A stretch of DNA of 6,421 nucleotides from an uncultured Chloroflexota bacterium (GCA_937864975.1 CALMDI010000884.1:1-6421); one strand, 5' to 3'. Positions 1 through 6,008 are shown, counted from the stretch's first letter. Notes: a model not told the origin generated them from the sequence alone. Made by a program: numbers and translations.

Positions 1-1
1 C

Positions 2-469
2 GTGCGGCTCGCCGCCGACGTAGTGGAGGGCGGTCGAGTCGGCCGGGGCGGCGCAGAGCGCCACGATCAGGTCGCCGCGTTCGAGGCGCGGTTGATCGAG
101 GAAAACATCGACACCCTGGGCGCTATCGGGTTCGCACTAGAGCCGTTTGGACCGAACACGTTTGTCATTCGCAGCGTGCCTGCCATGCTGGCAGATTCAG
201 ACCCGCTGGATGTGTTCGCCGGCATTGTCGACGACTTATCGACCGGGCAAAATCCGGGGCAGGCGACGATTGAGGAAAAGATCGTCTTGCGCGTCTGCAA
301 GCAGGCGGCGGTCAAAGCGGGGCAAATTCTCAGTCACGAGGAAATGCAGGGGCTTATCCGTCAATTGGAGCGCTGCAACACACCGCTCACATGCCCGCAC
401 GGACGCCCGACGATGATCCACATGAGCAGCGACCAGCTCGCGCGCGAATTCGGACGGCTCGGCTCCTAG
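2..469 (+). CDS. mutL: DNA mismatch repair protein MutL, C-terminal part (5' end outside window)
   Basis: This is the C-terminal dimerisation/endonuclease domain of MutL, the partner of MutS that nicks the strand to be repaired in organisms without MutH. The 155 visible residues show the family's late motifs in order: an ACR-like motif as VCK at 98-100 followed by AAVKAGQ, the CPHGRP motif at 131-136, and the terminal FxR motif as FGR at 150-152, three residues before the stop. CPHGRP with FxR is typical of endonuclease-type MutL (as in Bacillus) and is absent from E. coli-type MutL. The catalytic DQHAxxE motif should lie about 25-30 residues upstream of the first visible residue, outside the window, so nuclease activity is inferred. 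The first 20 or so residues are Gly/Arg-rich and match the family less well than the rest, from AAFEARLIEEN onward. The stop is TAG at 467-469. The gene converges on the LysM lipoprotein gene. The GTG at the left edge is internal, not a start. Confidence 0.93.
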   Translation: MRLAADVVEGGRVGRGGAERHDQVAAFEARLIEENIDTLGAIGFALEPFGPNTFVIRSVPAMLADSDPLDVFAGIVDDLSTGQNPGQATIEEKIVLRVCKQAAVKAGQILSHEEMQGLIRQLERCNTPLTCPHGRPTMIHMSSDQLAREFGRLGS

Positions 470-491
470 CGGAGAGCAATCAGCGATCAGC
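470..491. repeat. Left arm of an imperfect inverted repeat with TCAGC heptamers
   Basis: This arm begins right after the mutL stop codon. It reads CGGAGA and then GCAATCAGCGATCAGC, containing TCAGC twice at a 7-bp period (480-484 and 487-491). It pairs with the reverse complement of 693-716: CGGAGA is identical, the 16-nt core matches at 13 of 16 positions, and the right arm has 2 extra bases (TA) between these blocks. The two arms bracket the whole palindrome-rich intergenic region. It could be the end of a small non-autonomous element, or simply a short tandemly repeated repetitive (STRR-like) sequence. The pairing is seen directly; the nature of the element is inferred. Confidence 0.5.
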
Positions 492-516
492 TCCGTTTCT
501 CTGTCCCGCTCAGGGG

Positions 517-535
517 GTCTGCGCTTCGCGCAGAC
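517..535. repeat. Perfect 8-bp palindrome with TTC loop
   Basis: GTCTGCGC (517-524) and GCGCAGAC (528-535) are perfect reverse complements around a 3-nt loop, TTC. This is the first of four compact hairpins in the mutL/LysM convergent gap. No run of T follows on either strand, so it is not a classical intrinsic terminator. Confidence 0.6.
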
Positions 536-560
536 TGCGGAGCGGTTGTGCCCGCGTTCG

Positions 561-583
561 CCCAACCGCCTACGGCGGTTGGG
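561..583. repeat. Perfect 10-bp palindrome with TAC loop
   Basis: CCCAACCGCC (561-570) pairs perfectly with GGCGGTTGGG (574-583) around the loop TAC. It shares the 12-nt core CGCCTACGGCGG (568-579) with the hairpin at 624-644, but the outer stem bases differ and each change is compensated. That pattern suggests a family of REP-like palindromes. It is the strongest hairpin between the two convergent genes and may help end transcription from either side or block 3' exonucleases. There is no adjacent T run, so a terminator call is uncertain. Confidence 0.6.
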
Positions 584-591
584 TCTAGACA

Positions 592-603
592 CCGCTAAAG
601 CGG
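592..603. repeat. Short palindrome CCGCTAAAGCGG
   Basis: CCGCT (592-596) and AGCGG (599-603) form a 5-bp stem around AA. It sits between the two CGCCTACGGCGG hairpins. Outside it, GCGTTCG (554-560) and CGAACG (606-611) can pair over 6 bp, enclosing this hairpin and the one at 561-583 in a possible branched fold. Confidence 0.4.
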
Positions 604-623
604 CGCGAACGGGGCAAACCGAA

Positions 624-644
624 GTTCCCGCCTACGGCGGGAAC
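624..644. repeat. Perfect 9-bp palindrome with TAC loop
   Basis: GTTCCCGCC (624-632) pairs perfectly with GGCGGGAAC (636-644) around TAC. It repeats the core of the 561-583 hairpin (CGCCTACGGCGG, here 630-641) with a different outer stem. On the plus strand an AT-richer stretch follows only after about 20 bases (665-685), too far for a standard intrinsic terminator of mutL. Confidence 0.6.
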
Positions 645-685
645 CCCGCGCGTGTTGCTCTGTGTTAAGTTTTCAATTGCTTTTA

Positions 686-716
686 GCTGACGGCTGAACG
701 CTGACCGCTATCTCCG
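686..716. repeat. Right arm: three GCTGA heptamers plus inverted-repeat end
   Basis: GCTGANN occurs three times in exact 7-bp register (686, 693, 700), followed by GCTA. The reverse complement of 693-716 matches the left arm at 470-491 (identical CGGAGA, 13 of 16 in the core, 2-nt indel). This arm covers the stop codon (708-710) and the last two sense codons (711-716) of the LysM lipoprotein gene. If the sequence arrived as an insertion, it would have supplied the end of that gene; this is speculative. Confidence 0.5.
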
Positions 717-1784
717 CCACCGGAACGTGCGCCATGTACTGTCCGCGCTCAGAGGTCGGAACGTGCCCGCCTCGGTATACGTGCCCACGCGCACGCGCCA
801 GCGCAAGTCGTGCGCTTCGCCGGCGGGCGGCGCGGCGTCCTCACCCACGGTGAACGCCGTCTCTCGCGTCGTGTAGAGGTGCGTTTCACCGCTCGTCACG
901 TTCTCGACTTCGACCAGATACTGATAGTCCGGCGGCAGCACGCCGATGCTCACCCATTGCAGGTCAATCGCGTTGCCCTGCGCGGTCGCGCCGTCAGGCG
1001 GGAAAACCATCATCGGCGCGGCGAACGTGGGCGTGGGCGTCGGCGTCTCGGAGCCGGACGGCGTGGGCGATAACGTGGGCGTGGGCGTCGGCGCGGGCAC
1101 GTTAATCAACTGATCGACCGACAGCGGCACGTTGCACTCTGGACCGCCGCTTGGATTGCTGAAATCGCAGCCCAGAAAGAGAAGCTCCGGGTTCAACTGG
1201 TCGAGAATCGGCAGCGTGGTTTCGTACTGTCCGGCAATACCGACAATCGTTTCGCCCTGCCGTACGCTGTGCTGAATGATCGTAGTTTCCCGCGGCAGGT
1301 TATCGACCGGATTCTCTGGCGTGGGCGACGGCGTGAAATCGATTGGCGTGGCGGTTGCCGTCTGGCGTGGAATCAGAATCACAGCGCCCGCGCCGGGCAG
1401 CCGGTCGGCGCTCGCAATATTCGAATTCATGGCGACGACCTCGTCGATGATGCTGAGATCGGTATAGCCGTAAAGCTGCACGATGTAGATCAGCGTCTCG
1501 CCCTGCGCCATCGTGTGCTCGTAGGGACCGGGCGTCTCGGTGGGCGTAGAGGTCGCCGTCGGCGGACCGGGCGTGTACGACGCCGTCGGCGTTTCGAGGA
1601 CGGGCAGCGGCGGCACGGTGTTCGTCGCTGTGGGCGTGCGCGAGGGCTCGGCGCGGGTCGTGGGCGACGGGCTGATCGCCGTGACGATGGCTTCGGGCGT
1701 CGGCGTGCGAATGTCTTGCGGCAGCGAGACGTTGCACGCGGCGAGCAGGATCACAAGACTCAGGATGCTGATTATGCGTCTCAC
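708..1784 (-). CDS. Secreted lipoprotein with two LysM domains and C-terminal beta-sandwich-like domain
   Basis: This 358-residue protein starts at GTG (1784-1782), which overlaps the stop of the upstream LysM gene as GTGA. A GTGGAG Shine-Dalgarno site (1797-1792) lies 7 nt upstream. The open frame continues to 2363, but that stretch lies inside the neighbour and only this start gives a signal peptide. Residues 1-17 form a lipoprotein signal with lipobox LAAC, so Cys17 should be lipidated and hold the protein on the outer face of the membrane. Then come a Thr/Pro-rich linker (about 26-86), LysM 1 (about 88-139, HTMAQGETL), a second linker, LysM 2 (about 171-230, HSVRQGETI), a TPTPT linker (231-254), and a beta-rich domain (255-358) resembling fibronectin III or Ig-like folds. 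LysM 2 has an insertion with Cys206 and Cys217. LysM domains bind N-acetylglucosamine-containing glycans such as peptidoglycan. No catalytic domain is visible, so the precise role is unknown. It is a paralogue of the gene upstream. Confidence 0.85.
   Translation of the reverse strand: MRRIISILSLVILLAACNVSLPQDIRTPTPEAIVTAISPSPTTRAEPSRTPTATNTVPPLPVLETPTASYTPGPPTATSTPTETPGPYEHTMAQGETLIYIVQLYGYTDLSIIDEVVAMNSNIASADRLPGAGAVILIPRQTATATPIDFTPSPTPENPVDNLPRETTIIQHSVRQGETIVGIAGQYETTLPILDQLNPELLFLGCDFSNPSGGPECNVPLSVDQLINVPAPTPTPTLSPTPSGSETPTPTPTFAAPMMVFPPDGATAQGNAIDLQWVSIGVLPPDYQYLVEVENVTSGETHLYTTRETAFTVGEDAAPPAGEAHDLRWRVRVGTYTEAGTFRPLSADSTWRTFRWRR
1024..1093. repeat. 22-bp direct repeat in a Thr/Pro linker coding region
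   Basis: The same 22 bases, beginning AACGTGGGCGTGGGCG, occur at 1024-1045 and 1072-1093, 48 bp apart in register. They encode TPTPT-type linker on the minus strand between LysM 2 and the C-terminal domain. The likely cause is codon-level repetition (ACG/CCC/ACC), which can drive slippage and linker-length change. It is not a mobile element. Confidence 0.6.
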
Positions 1785-3151
1785 GTGTTCGCTCCACGGC
1801 TGTCCCACGAGAACATACGGCTCTCGGTCGTGTAGGTCGGGTCGTTGGGATTTCCCCTCGGAATGACGCTGATCTGCCACGTATAGTCGTGGCGGCGTCC
1901 ATCGCGCCCCTGCCAGTCCTCCGGGACAATAAACGTTAATTCCTGTGTGTCGGCGGTATACACCAGTCCCGCCGTCGTGTCTTCGACGCGCACATGATAC
2001 ACCTGTCCCGCGCCGAGCGTGCCTGTGGCGACCCAGCGGAGGGTAATCAGTTGGTCGGCGGTGAATAGGCTGCGGTTGCCGGGGTCGGTCAGGCTCGGCG
2101 CGTTGAAGGTCGGTGTCGCCGTTGGGGTGGGCGTTTCGCTGCCCGACGCGGTCGGCGGAATCGTCGGCGTCGGCGTGGGCGCGGGCACGCGAATCAACTG
2201 TCCCTCGTAAATCTGCACGATGCAGTTCGGTCCGCCCGTTGGCGACCCGAAATCGCATTGGGAAAACGTGACTTCGGGGTTGAGCTGCGACAGAATTTCG
2301 ATGTCCGCCCCGTACGAAAACGCGATACTCATGATGTTCTCGCCCGCCACGATCCGATGCCACTGAACGCCCGCCTGCAGGGTTGCCGTCGAAGCGGCGG
2401 CGGAATTTGCCAGCGCCTGCTCGACGGGCGCCAGCGTTCGATCTGCTGCGAGTTCGCTGCCATCGTCGGCGGATTCCTCGGTCGGAAGCTGGTTCGGGTC
2501 GAGGGTCGGCGTCGGCAGCGGAATTTCGATCACCTGCCCGATCTGAATACTTTCCGGTGCGTCGAGGTCGTTGATCTCCACAATCAGGTCAACTACGTCG
2601 AGATGACGGTGCCCGCACTCCCCCGCGAGCGAGAACAGCGAATCGCCTTCCTGGACGGTGACGATGCACGGACCAATCGTTGGGGTCGGTGTCTCGGTCG
2701 GTGGGGCAGGGGTGACGGTGGCGAATTGCAGCGTCGGGCGCGGCGTATTCGTGACGACCTGCATTTCGAGCGCCGCGGGTTCCGCGGTTCCGCCGCGGGT
2801 GGGTACGGGCGTGAATGTTGGCGGTCGGGTAGGCGTGGCGCTCGGCGAAAACAGCGGCGCGAACAGATTGTTCAGTCGCGGCGCGGCAAAGGCGATGACT
2901 CCGGCGCACGCCAGCAGCGCGAGCGCGACCACGAACCCGACAAACACGGTTTGTCCGCGCCGGCTCAACTGTCCTTCGTACAAATCTGTCTCGCCGTAGC
3001 GATGATCGTAGACTGACTTGCCGTTTTCAGGCGGCGGGGCGTTGCCAACGGGCTTCACATCGCTGAGTGTGGTGCCACAGGTGGGGCAGAGCGCCGCGTT
3101 GCGATGGGTGGGTGTGCCACAAATCGGGCAGATTTTGTACGACTGAGACAA
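1781..3151 (-). CDS. Membrane-anchored zinc-ribbon protein with two extracellular LysM domains
   Basis: From the preferred TTG start the protein has 456 residues. It opens with a zinc ribbon (Cys8-x2-Cys11 and Cys22-x2-Cys25), a charged spacer, SRRGQ, then one membrane helix (about 68-90). The arginines before the helix predict a cytoplasmic ribbon and an extracellular remainder. Outside are a Thr/Pro linker, LysM 1 (about 163-211, VTVQEGDSL, with Cys162 and Cys179), an Ala-rich stretch, LysM 2 (about 265-323, HRIVAGENI) with the Cys299-x10-Cys310 insertion, a TPTPT linker, and a beta-rich domain (351-448). The start at TTG 3151-3149 is preferred because GAGGGAAG (3164-3157) is well placed before it and a TATAAT lies just upstream. 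The ATG at 3220-3218 would add 23 residues but has no Shine-Dalgarno site and sits against that TATAAT. The stop overlaps the next gene's GTG. Likely role: cell-wall glycan attachment with an inner-face metal-binding module. The specific function is unknown. Confidence 0.85.
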   Translation of the reverse strand: MSQSYKICPICGTPTHRNAALCPTCGTTLSDVKPVGNAPPPENGKSVYDHRYGETDLYEGQLSRRGQTVFVGFVVALALLACAGVIAFAAPRLNNLFAPLFSPSATPTRPPTFTPVPTRGGTAEPAALEMQVVTNTPRPTLQFATVTPAPPTETPTPTIGPCIVTVQEGDSLFSLAGECGHRHLDVVDLIVEINDLDAPESIQIGQVIEIPLPTPTLDPNQLPTEESADDGSELAADRTLAPVEQALANSAAASTATLQAGVQWHRIVAGENIMSIAFSYGADIEILSQLNPEVTFSQCDFGSPTGGPNCIVQIYEGQLIRVPAPTPTPTIPPTASGSETPTPTATPTFNAPSLTDPGNRSLFTADQLITLRWVATGTLGAGQVYHVRVEDTTAGLVYTADTQELTFIVPEDWQGRDGRRHDYTWQISVIPRGNPNDPTYTTESRMFSWDSRGANT

Positions 3152-3156
3152 GCTTG

Positions 3157-3164
3157 CTTCCCTC
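3157..3164 (-). promoter_or_regulatory. Shine-Dalgarno site deciding the TTG start of the zinc-ribbon LysM gene
   Basis: On the minus strand this reads GAGGGAAG, with AGGG ending 8 nt before the TTG at 3151-3149. No comparable site precedes the upstream ATG at 3220, where the bases are CGCGGGTTGTC. The site favours translation from TTG, giving a protein that begins MSQSYKICPIC, just before the zinc ribbon. Confidence 0.6.
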
Positions 3165-3208
3165 GGCGCAGGGTGTTCGTCGCCGTATCCAAGCCGGGTC
3201 AGCGGGTT

Positions 3209-3214
3209 ATTATA
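3209..3214 (-). promoter_or_regulatory. Consensus -10 element (TATAAT) for the LysM operon
   Basis: A perfect TATAAT is read on the minus strand just inside the alternative ATG start. Transcription starting about 7 nt downstream would exclude that ATG and leave a leader of about 50 nt before the TTG start. No good -35 box is visible 16-18 bp upstream and there is no TG extension, so support rests on the hexamer and its position alone. Confidence 0.35.
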
Positions 3215-3259
3215 CTCCATGACAACCCGCGTTCGAGGTTGAGCGGTCCCCGACGAGCG

Positions 3260-3286
3260 AACACAGAGGCGCAGAGACAGAGACGC
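3260..3286. repeat. Degenerate CAGAG repeat between valS and the LysM operon
   Basis: CAGAG occurs three times (3264-3268, 3272-3276, 3278-3282) in a purine-rich run with uneven 8- and 6-bp spacing. It lies in the 174-bp gap (3152-3325) after the valS stop. Read on the minus strand, the rest of the gap holds GCGTAACGC-type sequence near 3308-3318 and the LysM promoter region. No intrinsic terminator with a T run was seen after valS, so read-through into the LysM genes is possible. Confidence 0.4.
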
Positions 3287-3325
3287 CGACAGATGTTCTC
3301 TACGCCTTTGCGTTACGCTTTTCCT

Positions 3326-5962
3326 TTAACTCGTCGCGCCATTGCACAGGCTGGCAAGGCGCTCCGCGATCTGGGACGCGCTGGCTTGCAGGTCGTTCAA
3401 CCGCGTGCGCTCGCGCTCGACCACGTCGGGGCGCGCGCGGCTGACGAACTGCTCGTTACTAAGCATCGTTTGTGATCGCGCAATCTGATCCTGAAGCTTT
3501 TCCTGTTCGCGGGTCAGGCGTTCGCATTCCGCCGCGCTGTCGACAAAGTCCGCCAGCGGCAGATAGAGGGTCACATCACTCACGACAACGGAAGCGGCTT
3601 GCGCGGGCGCTCCATCCTTCGCCGGAAGCAGTTCCAGACGTTCCACGTTGCACAGCCGTGAGAACAGGTAGCCGTAGTCCTCGATCTCGCGGTGGTAGCT
3701 CCCCGGCGAAACCAGCGCCGTGATTCGCCGAGACGGCTCGACCTCGTACTCCGTGCGGACATTGCGGATTCCGCGCACGAGGTCGATCAGGACGTTCATC
3801 GTCGCTTCGGCTGTCGCGTCCACGTACGCCGGGTCGGTCGTGGGCCACGCCGCCAGAATCAGCGGCGTTTCTTCATGCGGCAGATACGCCCACAGCGCTT
3901 CGGTCACAAACGGCATGTACGGGTGCAGCAGGCGCAGCGAGGTCGTCAGGACATGCACGAGCACCCGGCGCGTGTTCGCCTTTTCCTCGTCGCTGCCCTC
4001 ATAAAGCGGGTGCTTGCTGATCTCGATATACCAGTCCGCGAACTCGCTCCACAGAAAATCGTCGATCTGACGCCCGGCTTCGCCATACTGGTACCCGTCG
4101 AACAGCCGCTGCACGCTGGCGACGAGGCTGTCCAGGCGGCTCAAAATCCAGCGCGAGGGCAGGTCGAGTGTGTCGGTTGACGGCGCGCCCAACGCTATTT
4201 CGCCGTCGAGGTTCTGGACGACGAAGCTCGTCATCTGCCAGATTTTGTTGACGAACTTCCAGTTGCGCTCGACGCGCGCCGGGTCAAGGTTGATGTCGTT
4301 GCCGGGCGTGCCGCTCGTCACCAGCGCGAACCGCAGCGGGTCAGCGCCGTATTGCTCCACAAGCTCCAGCGGGTCAATCGTGTTGCCGAGCGTCTTACTG
4401 ATCTTGCGACCGAGCTTGTCGCGCACCAAGCCGTGCAGATAGACTGTGTGGAACGGCGGCTCGCCGGTGAACCACAAACCCATCATGATCATGCGCGCGA
4501 CCCAGAAAAACAGGATGTCGTAGCCTGTTTCCATCATATCGGTTGGGTAAAAACGGCGGAGGTCAGGCGTGTCTTCGGGCCAGCCGAGGGTGCTGAAGGG
4601 CCACAGCGCGCTGCTGAACCACGTGTCGAGCACGTCCTGCTCCGCGATCCAGTTTTTGCCGTCCTCCGGGGGCGGAAGTCGTCCCACGTGGATCTCGCCT
4701 TCGGGCGTATACCACGCCGGGATGCGGTGTCCCCACCACAACTGGCGGCTCACACACCAGTCCTCGATGTTTTCGAGCCAGTGGTAATAGACCTTCTCAA
4801 ACCGCTCCGGCACGATCTTAATCTGTCCACTGCGAACGGTTTCGAGCGCCTTCTCCGCCAGCGGCTGGATACGCACGAACCACTGCGTGCTGATGAGCGG
4901 TTCGACGACCTCGCCGCCGCGCTGCGTGCGGGGGACGGCATGAACCACCGTCTCGACGCGAACGGTCATGCCCGCCCGTTCCATATCCGCCCACAACTGC
5001 TCGCGTGCCACAAACCGATCCAACCCGGCATAGGGACCGGCGTTGGCGTTGAGGGTGGCATTCTTATTCATGATGTTGATCAGCGGCAGGCGATGACGCT
5101 GCCCGATCTCATAGTCGTTGAAATCGTGCCCCGGCGTAATCTTCAGCGCGCCCGTGCCGAATTCGCGGTCGACGTATTCGTCCGCGATCACCGGAATGCG
5201 GCGGTTGAGCATGGGCACGAGCGCCGTTTTGCCGATGTGCTGCCGGTAGCGTTCGTCGTCGGGATGCACCGCCACCGCCGTATCGCCCAGGATGGTTTCG
5301 GGGCGCGTGGTGGACACCGGAATGAAACCGCCATCTTCCAGCGGATAGCTGAAGTAGTAGAGCTTGCCTTCTTCGTCCTCGCGCTCCACTTCGAGGTCGG
5401 ACACGGCGGTTTGCAAGCCGGGACTCCAGTTCACGAGGCGCGGACCGCGATAGATCAACCCCTGTTCGTAGAGACGAATGAACACCTCGATGACGGCGCT
5501 GGACAGCCCTTCGTCCAGCGTGAAGCGCTCACGATCCCAGTCGCAGCTTGCGCCGAGTCTGCGAAGCTGCCGGATGATCGTGCCGCCGAATTCTTCTTTC
5601 CACGCCCACGTGCGCGCCAGAAATTCCTCGCGACCGACTTGCTCGCGGCTGGTGCCTTCGTCGCGCAGCATTTTCTCGACCTGAAGCTGCGTCGCAATGC
5701 CCGCGTGGTCGGTACCCGGCACCCACAGCGCCGCCTTGCCGCGCATCCGCTCGTAGCGAATCATCAGGTCTTCGAGGGTTGAAAACAGCGCGTGACCGAC
5801 GTGGAGCGCGCCGGTCACGTTGGGCGGCGGCATACTGATCACGTAGGGTTCGGCGTCCAGCGGCGCGGCTTCCGGCTTGAACCACCCGTTCGTTTCCCAG
5901 TAGGCATAGAGTTGCGACTCCGCCTCGGCGAAGTTGAAGTTTTTTGGCATGGGTTCTGGCAT
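3326..5962 (-). CDS. valS: Valyl-tRNA synthetase (ValRS)
   Basis: This class I aminoacyl-tRNA synthetase charges tRNA-Val with valine in the cytosol and edits mischarged threonine. It has 878 residues, a normal full length. In order: the HIGH motif as HVGH at 54-57 within PPPNVTGALHVGHAL; TDHAGIATQ (84-92); the CP1 editing domain (about 185-345) with STTRPET at 217-223 and GTGALKITPGHDFNDYE around 269-285; CVSRQLWWGHRIPAWY (403-418); DTWFSSALWPFSTLGWP (446-462); the KMSKS loop as KISKT at 520-524; the helical anticodon-binding domain (about 600-750); and a C-terminal coiled coil (about 805-870) that typically contacts tRNA. The start at ATG 5962-5960 is chosen because AGGAAA lies 7 nt upstream. 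The frame is open to an ATG at 6034, but those 24 extra codons run through a perfect hairpin and include the Shine-Dalgarno site, so they are taken as leader. The only oddity is KISKT in place of KMSKS, a conservative variant. No truncation or frameshift is seen. Confidence 0.98.
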   Translation of the reverse strand: MPEPMPKNFNFAEAESQLYAYWETNGWFKPEAAPLDAEPYVISMPPPNVTGALHVGHALFSTLEDLMIRYERMRGKAALWVPGTDHAGIATQLQVEKMLRDEGTSREQVGREEFLARTWAWKEEFGGTIIRQLRRLGASCDWDRERFTLDEGLSSAVIEVFIRLYEQGLIYRGPRLVNWSPGLQTAVSDLEVEREDEEGKLYYFSYPLEDGGFIPVSTTRPETILGDTAVAVHPDDERYRQHIGKTALVPMLNRRIPVIADEYVDREFGTGALKITPGHDFNDYEIGQRHRLPLINIMNKNATLNANAGPYAGLDRFVAREQLWADMERAGMTVRVETVVHAVPRTQRGGEVVEPLISTQWFVRIQPLAEKALETVRSGQIKIVPERFEKVYYHWLENIEDWCVSRQLWWGHRIPAWYTPEGEIHVGRLPPPEDGKNWIAEQDVLDTWFSSALWPFSTLGWPEDTPDLRRFYPTDMMETGYDILFFWVARMIMMGLWFTGEPPFHTVYLHGLVRDKLGRKISKTLGNTIDPLELVEQYGADPLRFALVTSGTPGNDINLDPARVERNWKFVNKIWQMTSFVVQNLDGEIALGAPSTDTLDLPSRWILSRLDSLVASVQRLFDGYQYGEAGRQIDDFLWSEFADWYIEISKHPLYEGSDEEKANTRRVLVHVLTTSLRLLHPYMPFVTEALWAYLPHEETPLILAAWPTTDPAYVDATAEATMNVLIDLVRGIRNVRTEYEVEPSRRITALVSPGSYHREIEDYGYLFSRLCNVERLELLPAKDGAPAQAASVVVSDVTLYLPLADFVDSAAECERLTREQEKLQDQIARSQTMLSNEQFVSRARPDVVERERTRLNDLQASASQIAERLASLCNGATS

Positions 5963-5967
5963 CGTTG

Positions 5968-5973
5968 TTTCCT
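5968..5973 (-). promoter_or_regulatory. Shine-Dalgarno site of valS
   Basis: The minus strand reads AGGAAA, with 7 nt between AGGA and the ATG at 5962-5960. It decides between three in-frame ATG codons (6034, 5962 and 5950) in favour of 5962; the other two have no comparable upstream purine box. Confidence 0.75.
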
Positions 5974-5987
5974 GTGTGTCTTCAACG

Positions 5988-6008
5988 CCCGACGTTTTCA
6001 ACGTCGGG
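5988..6008 (-). promoter_or_regulatory. Perfect 9-bp hairpin in the valS leader
   Basis: On the minus strand CCCGACGTT and AACGTCGGG form a perfect 9-bp stem around GAA, ending 25 nt before the valS ATG. The segment CGTTGAA is repeated just downstream (5987-5981), so a competing fold can be imagined. There is no U run after it, so it is not an intrinsic terminator of the upstream gene. The 133-bp leader shows no T-box sequence (no TGGNACCGCG-like antiterminator). It may stabilise the mRNA, modulate initiation, or be a dispersed palindromic repeat. Confidence 0.45.

Noticed and set aside
62..85. HDQVAAFE in MutL as the catalytic DQHAxxE metal-binding motif
   Set aside because: Its distance to the EPFGPNTFVIR and CPHGRP motifs is too short. 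By comparison with Bacillus MutL it aligns with the later helix before the 'SFG' segment, so the true motif should be upstream of the window.
470..707. Classical intrinsic terminators or a CRISPR array in the palindromic gap
   Set aside because: None of the hairpins is followed directly by a T run on either strand. The palindromes differ in length and spacing, so there is no regular repeat-spacer pattern.
1785..2363. Upstream extension of the LysM lipoprotein frame to 2363 (551 residues)
   Set aside because: The extra 193 residues overlap the upstream LysM gene in another frame, are Arg/His-rich without domain character, and would bury the signal peptide and lipobox that begin exactly at the GTG with a Shine-Dalgarno site.
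2258..3016. 252-residue plus-strand open frame opposite the zinc-ribbon LysM gene
   Set aside because: It is a shadow of the LysM coding sequence, strongly Arg/Gly-biased, with no recognisable motif.
4352..5782. 476-residue plus-strand open frame opposite valS
   Set aside because: It lies entirely antisense to a clearly conserved valS. Its translation is rich in Arg, His and Ala as expected of a GC-rich shadow frame, and no domain is recognised.
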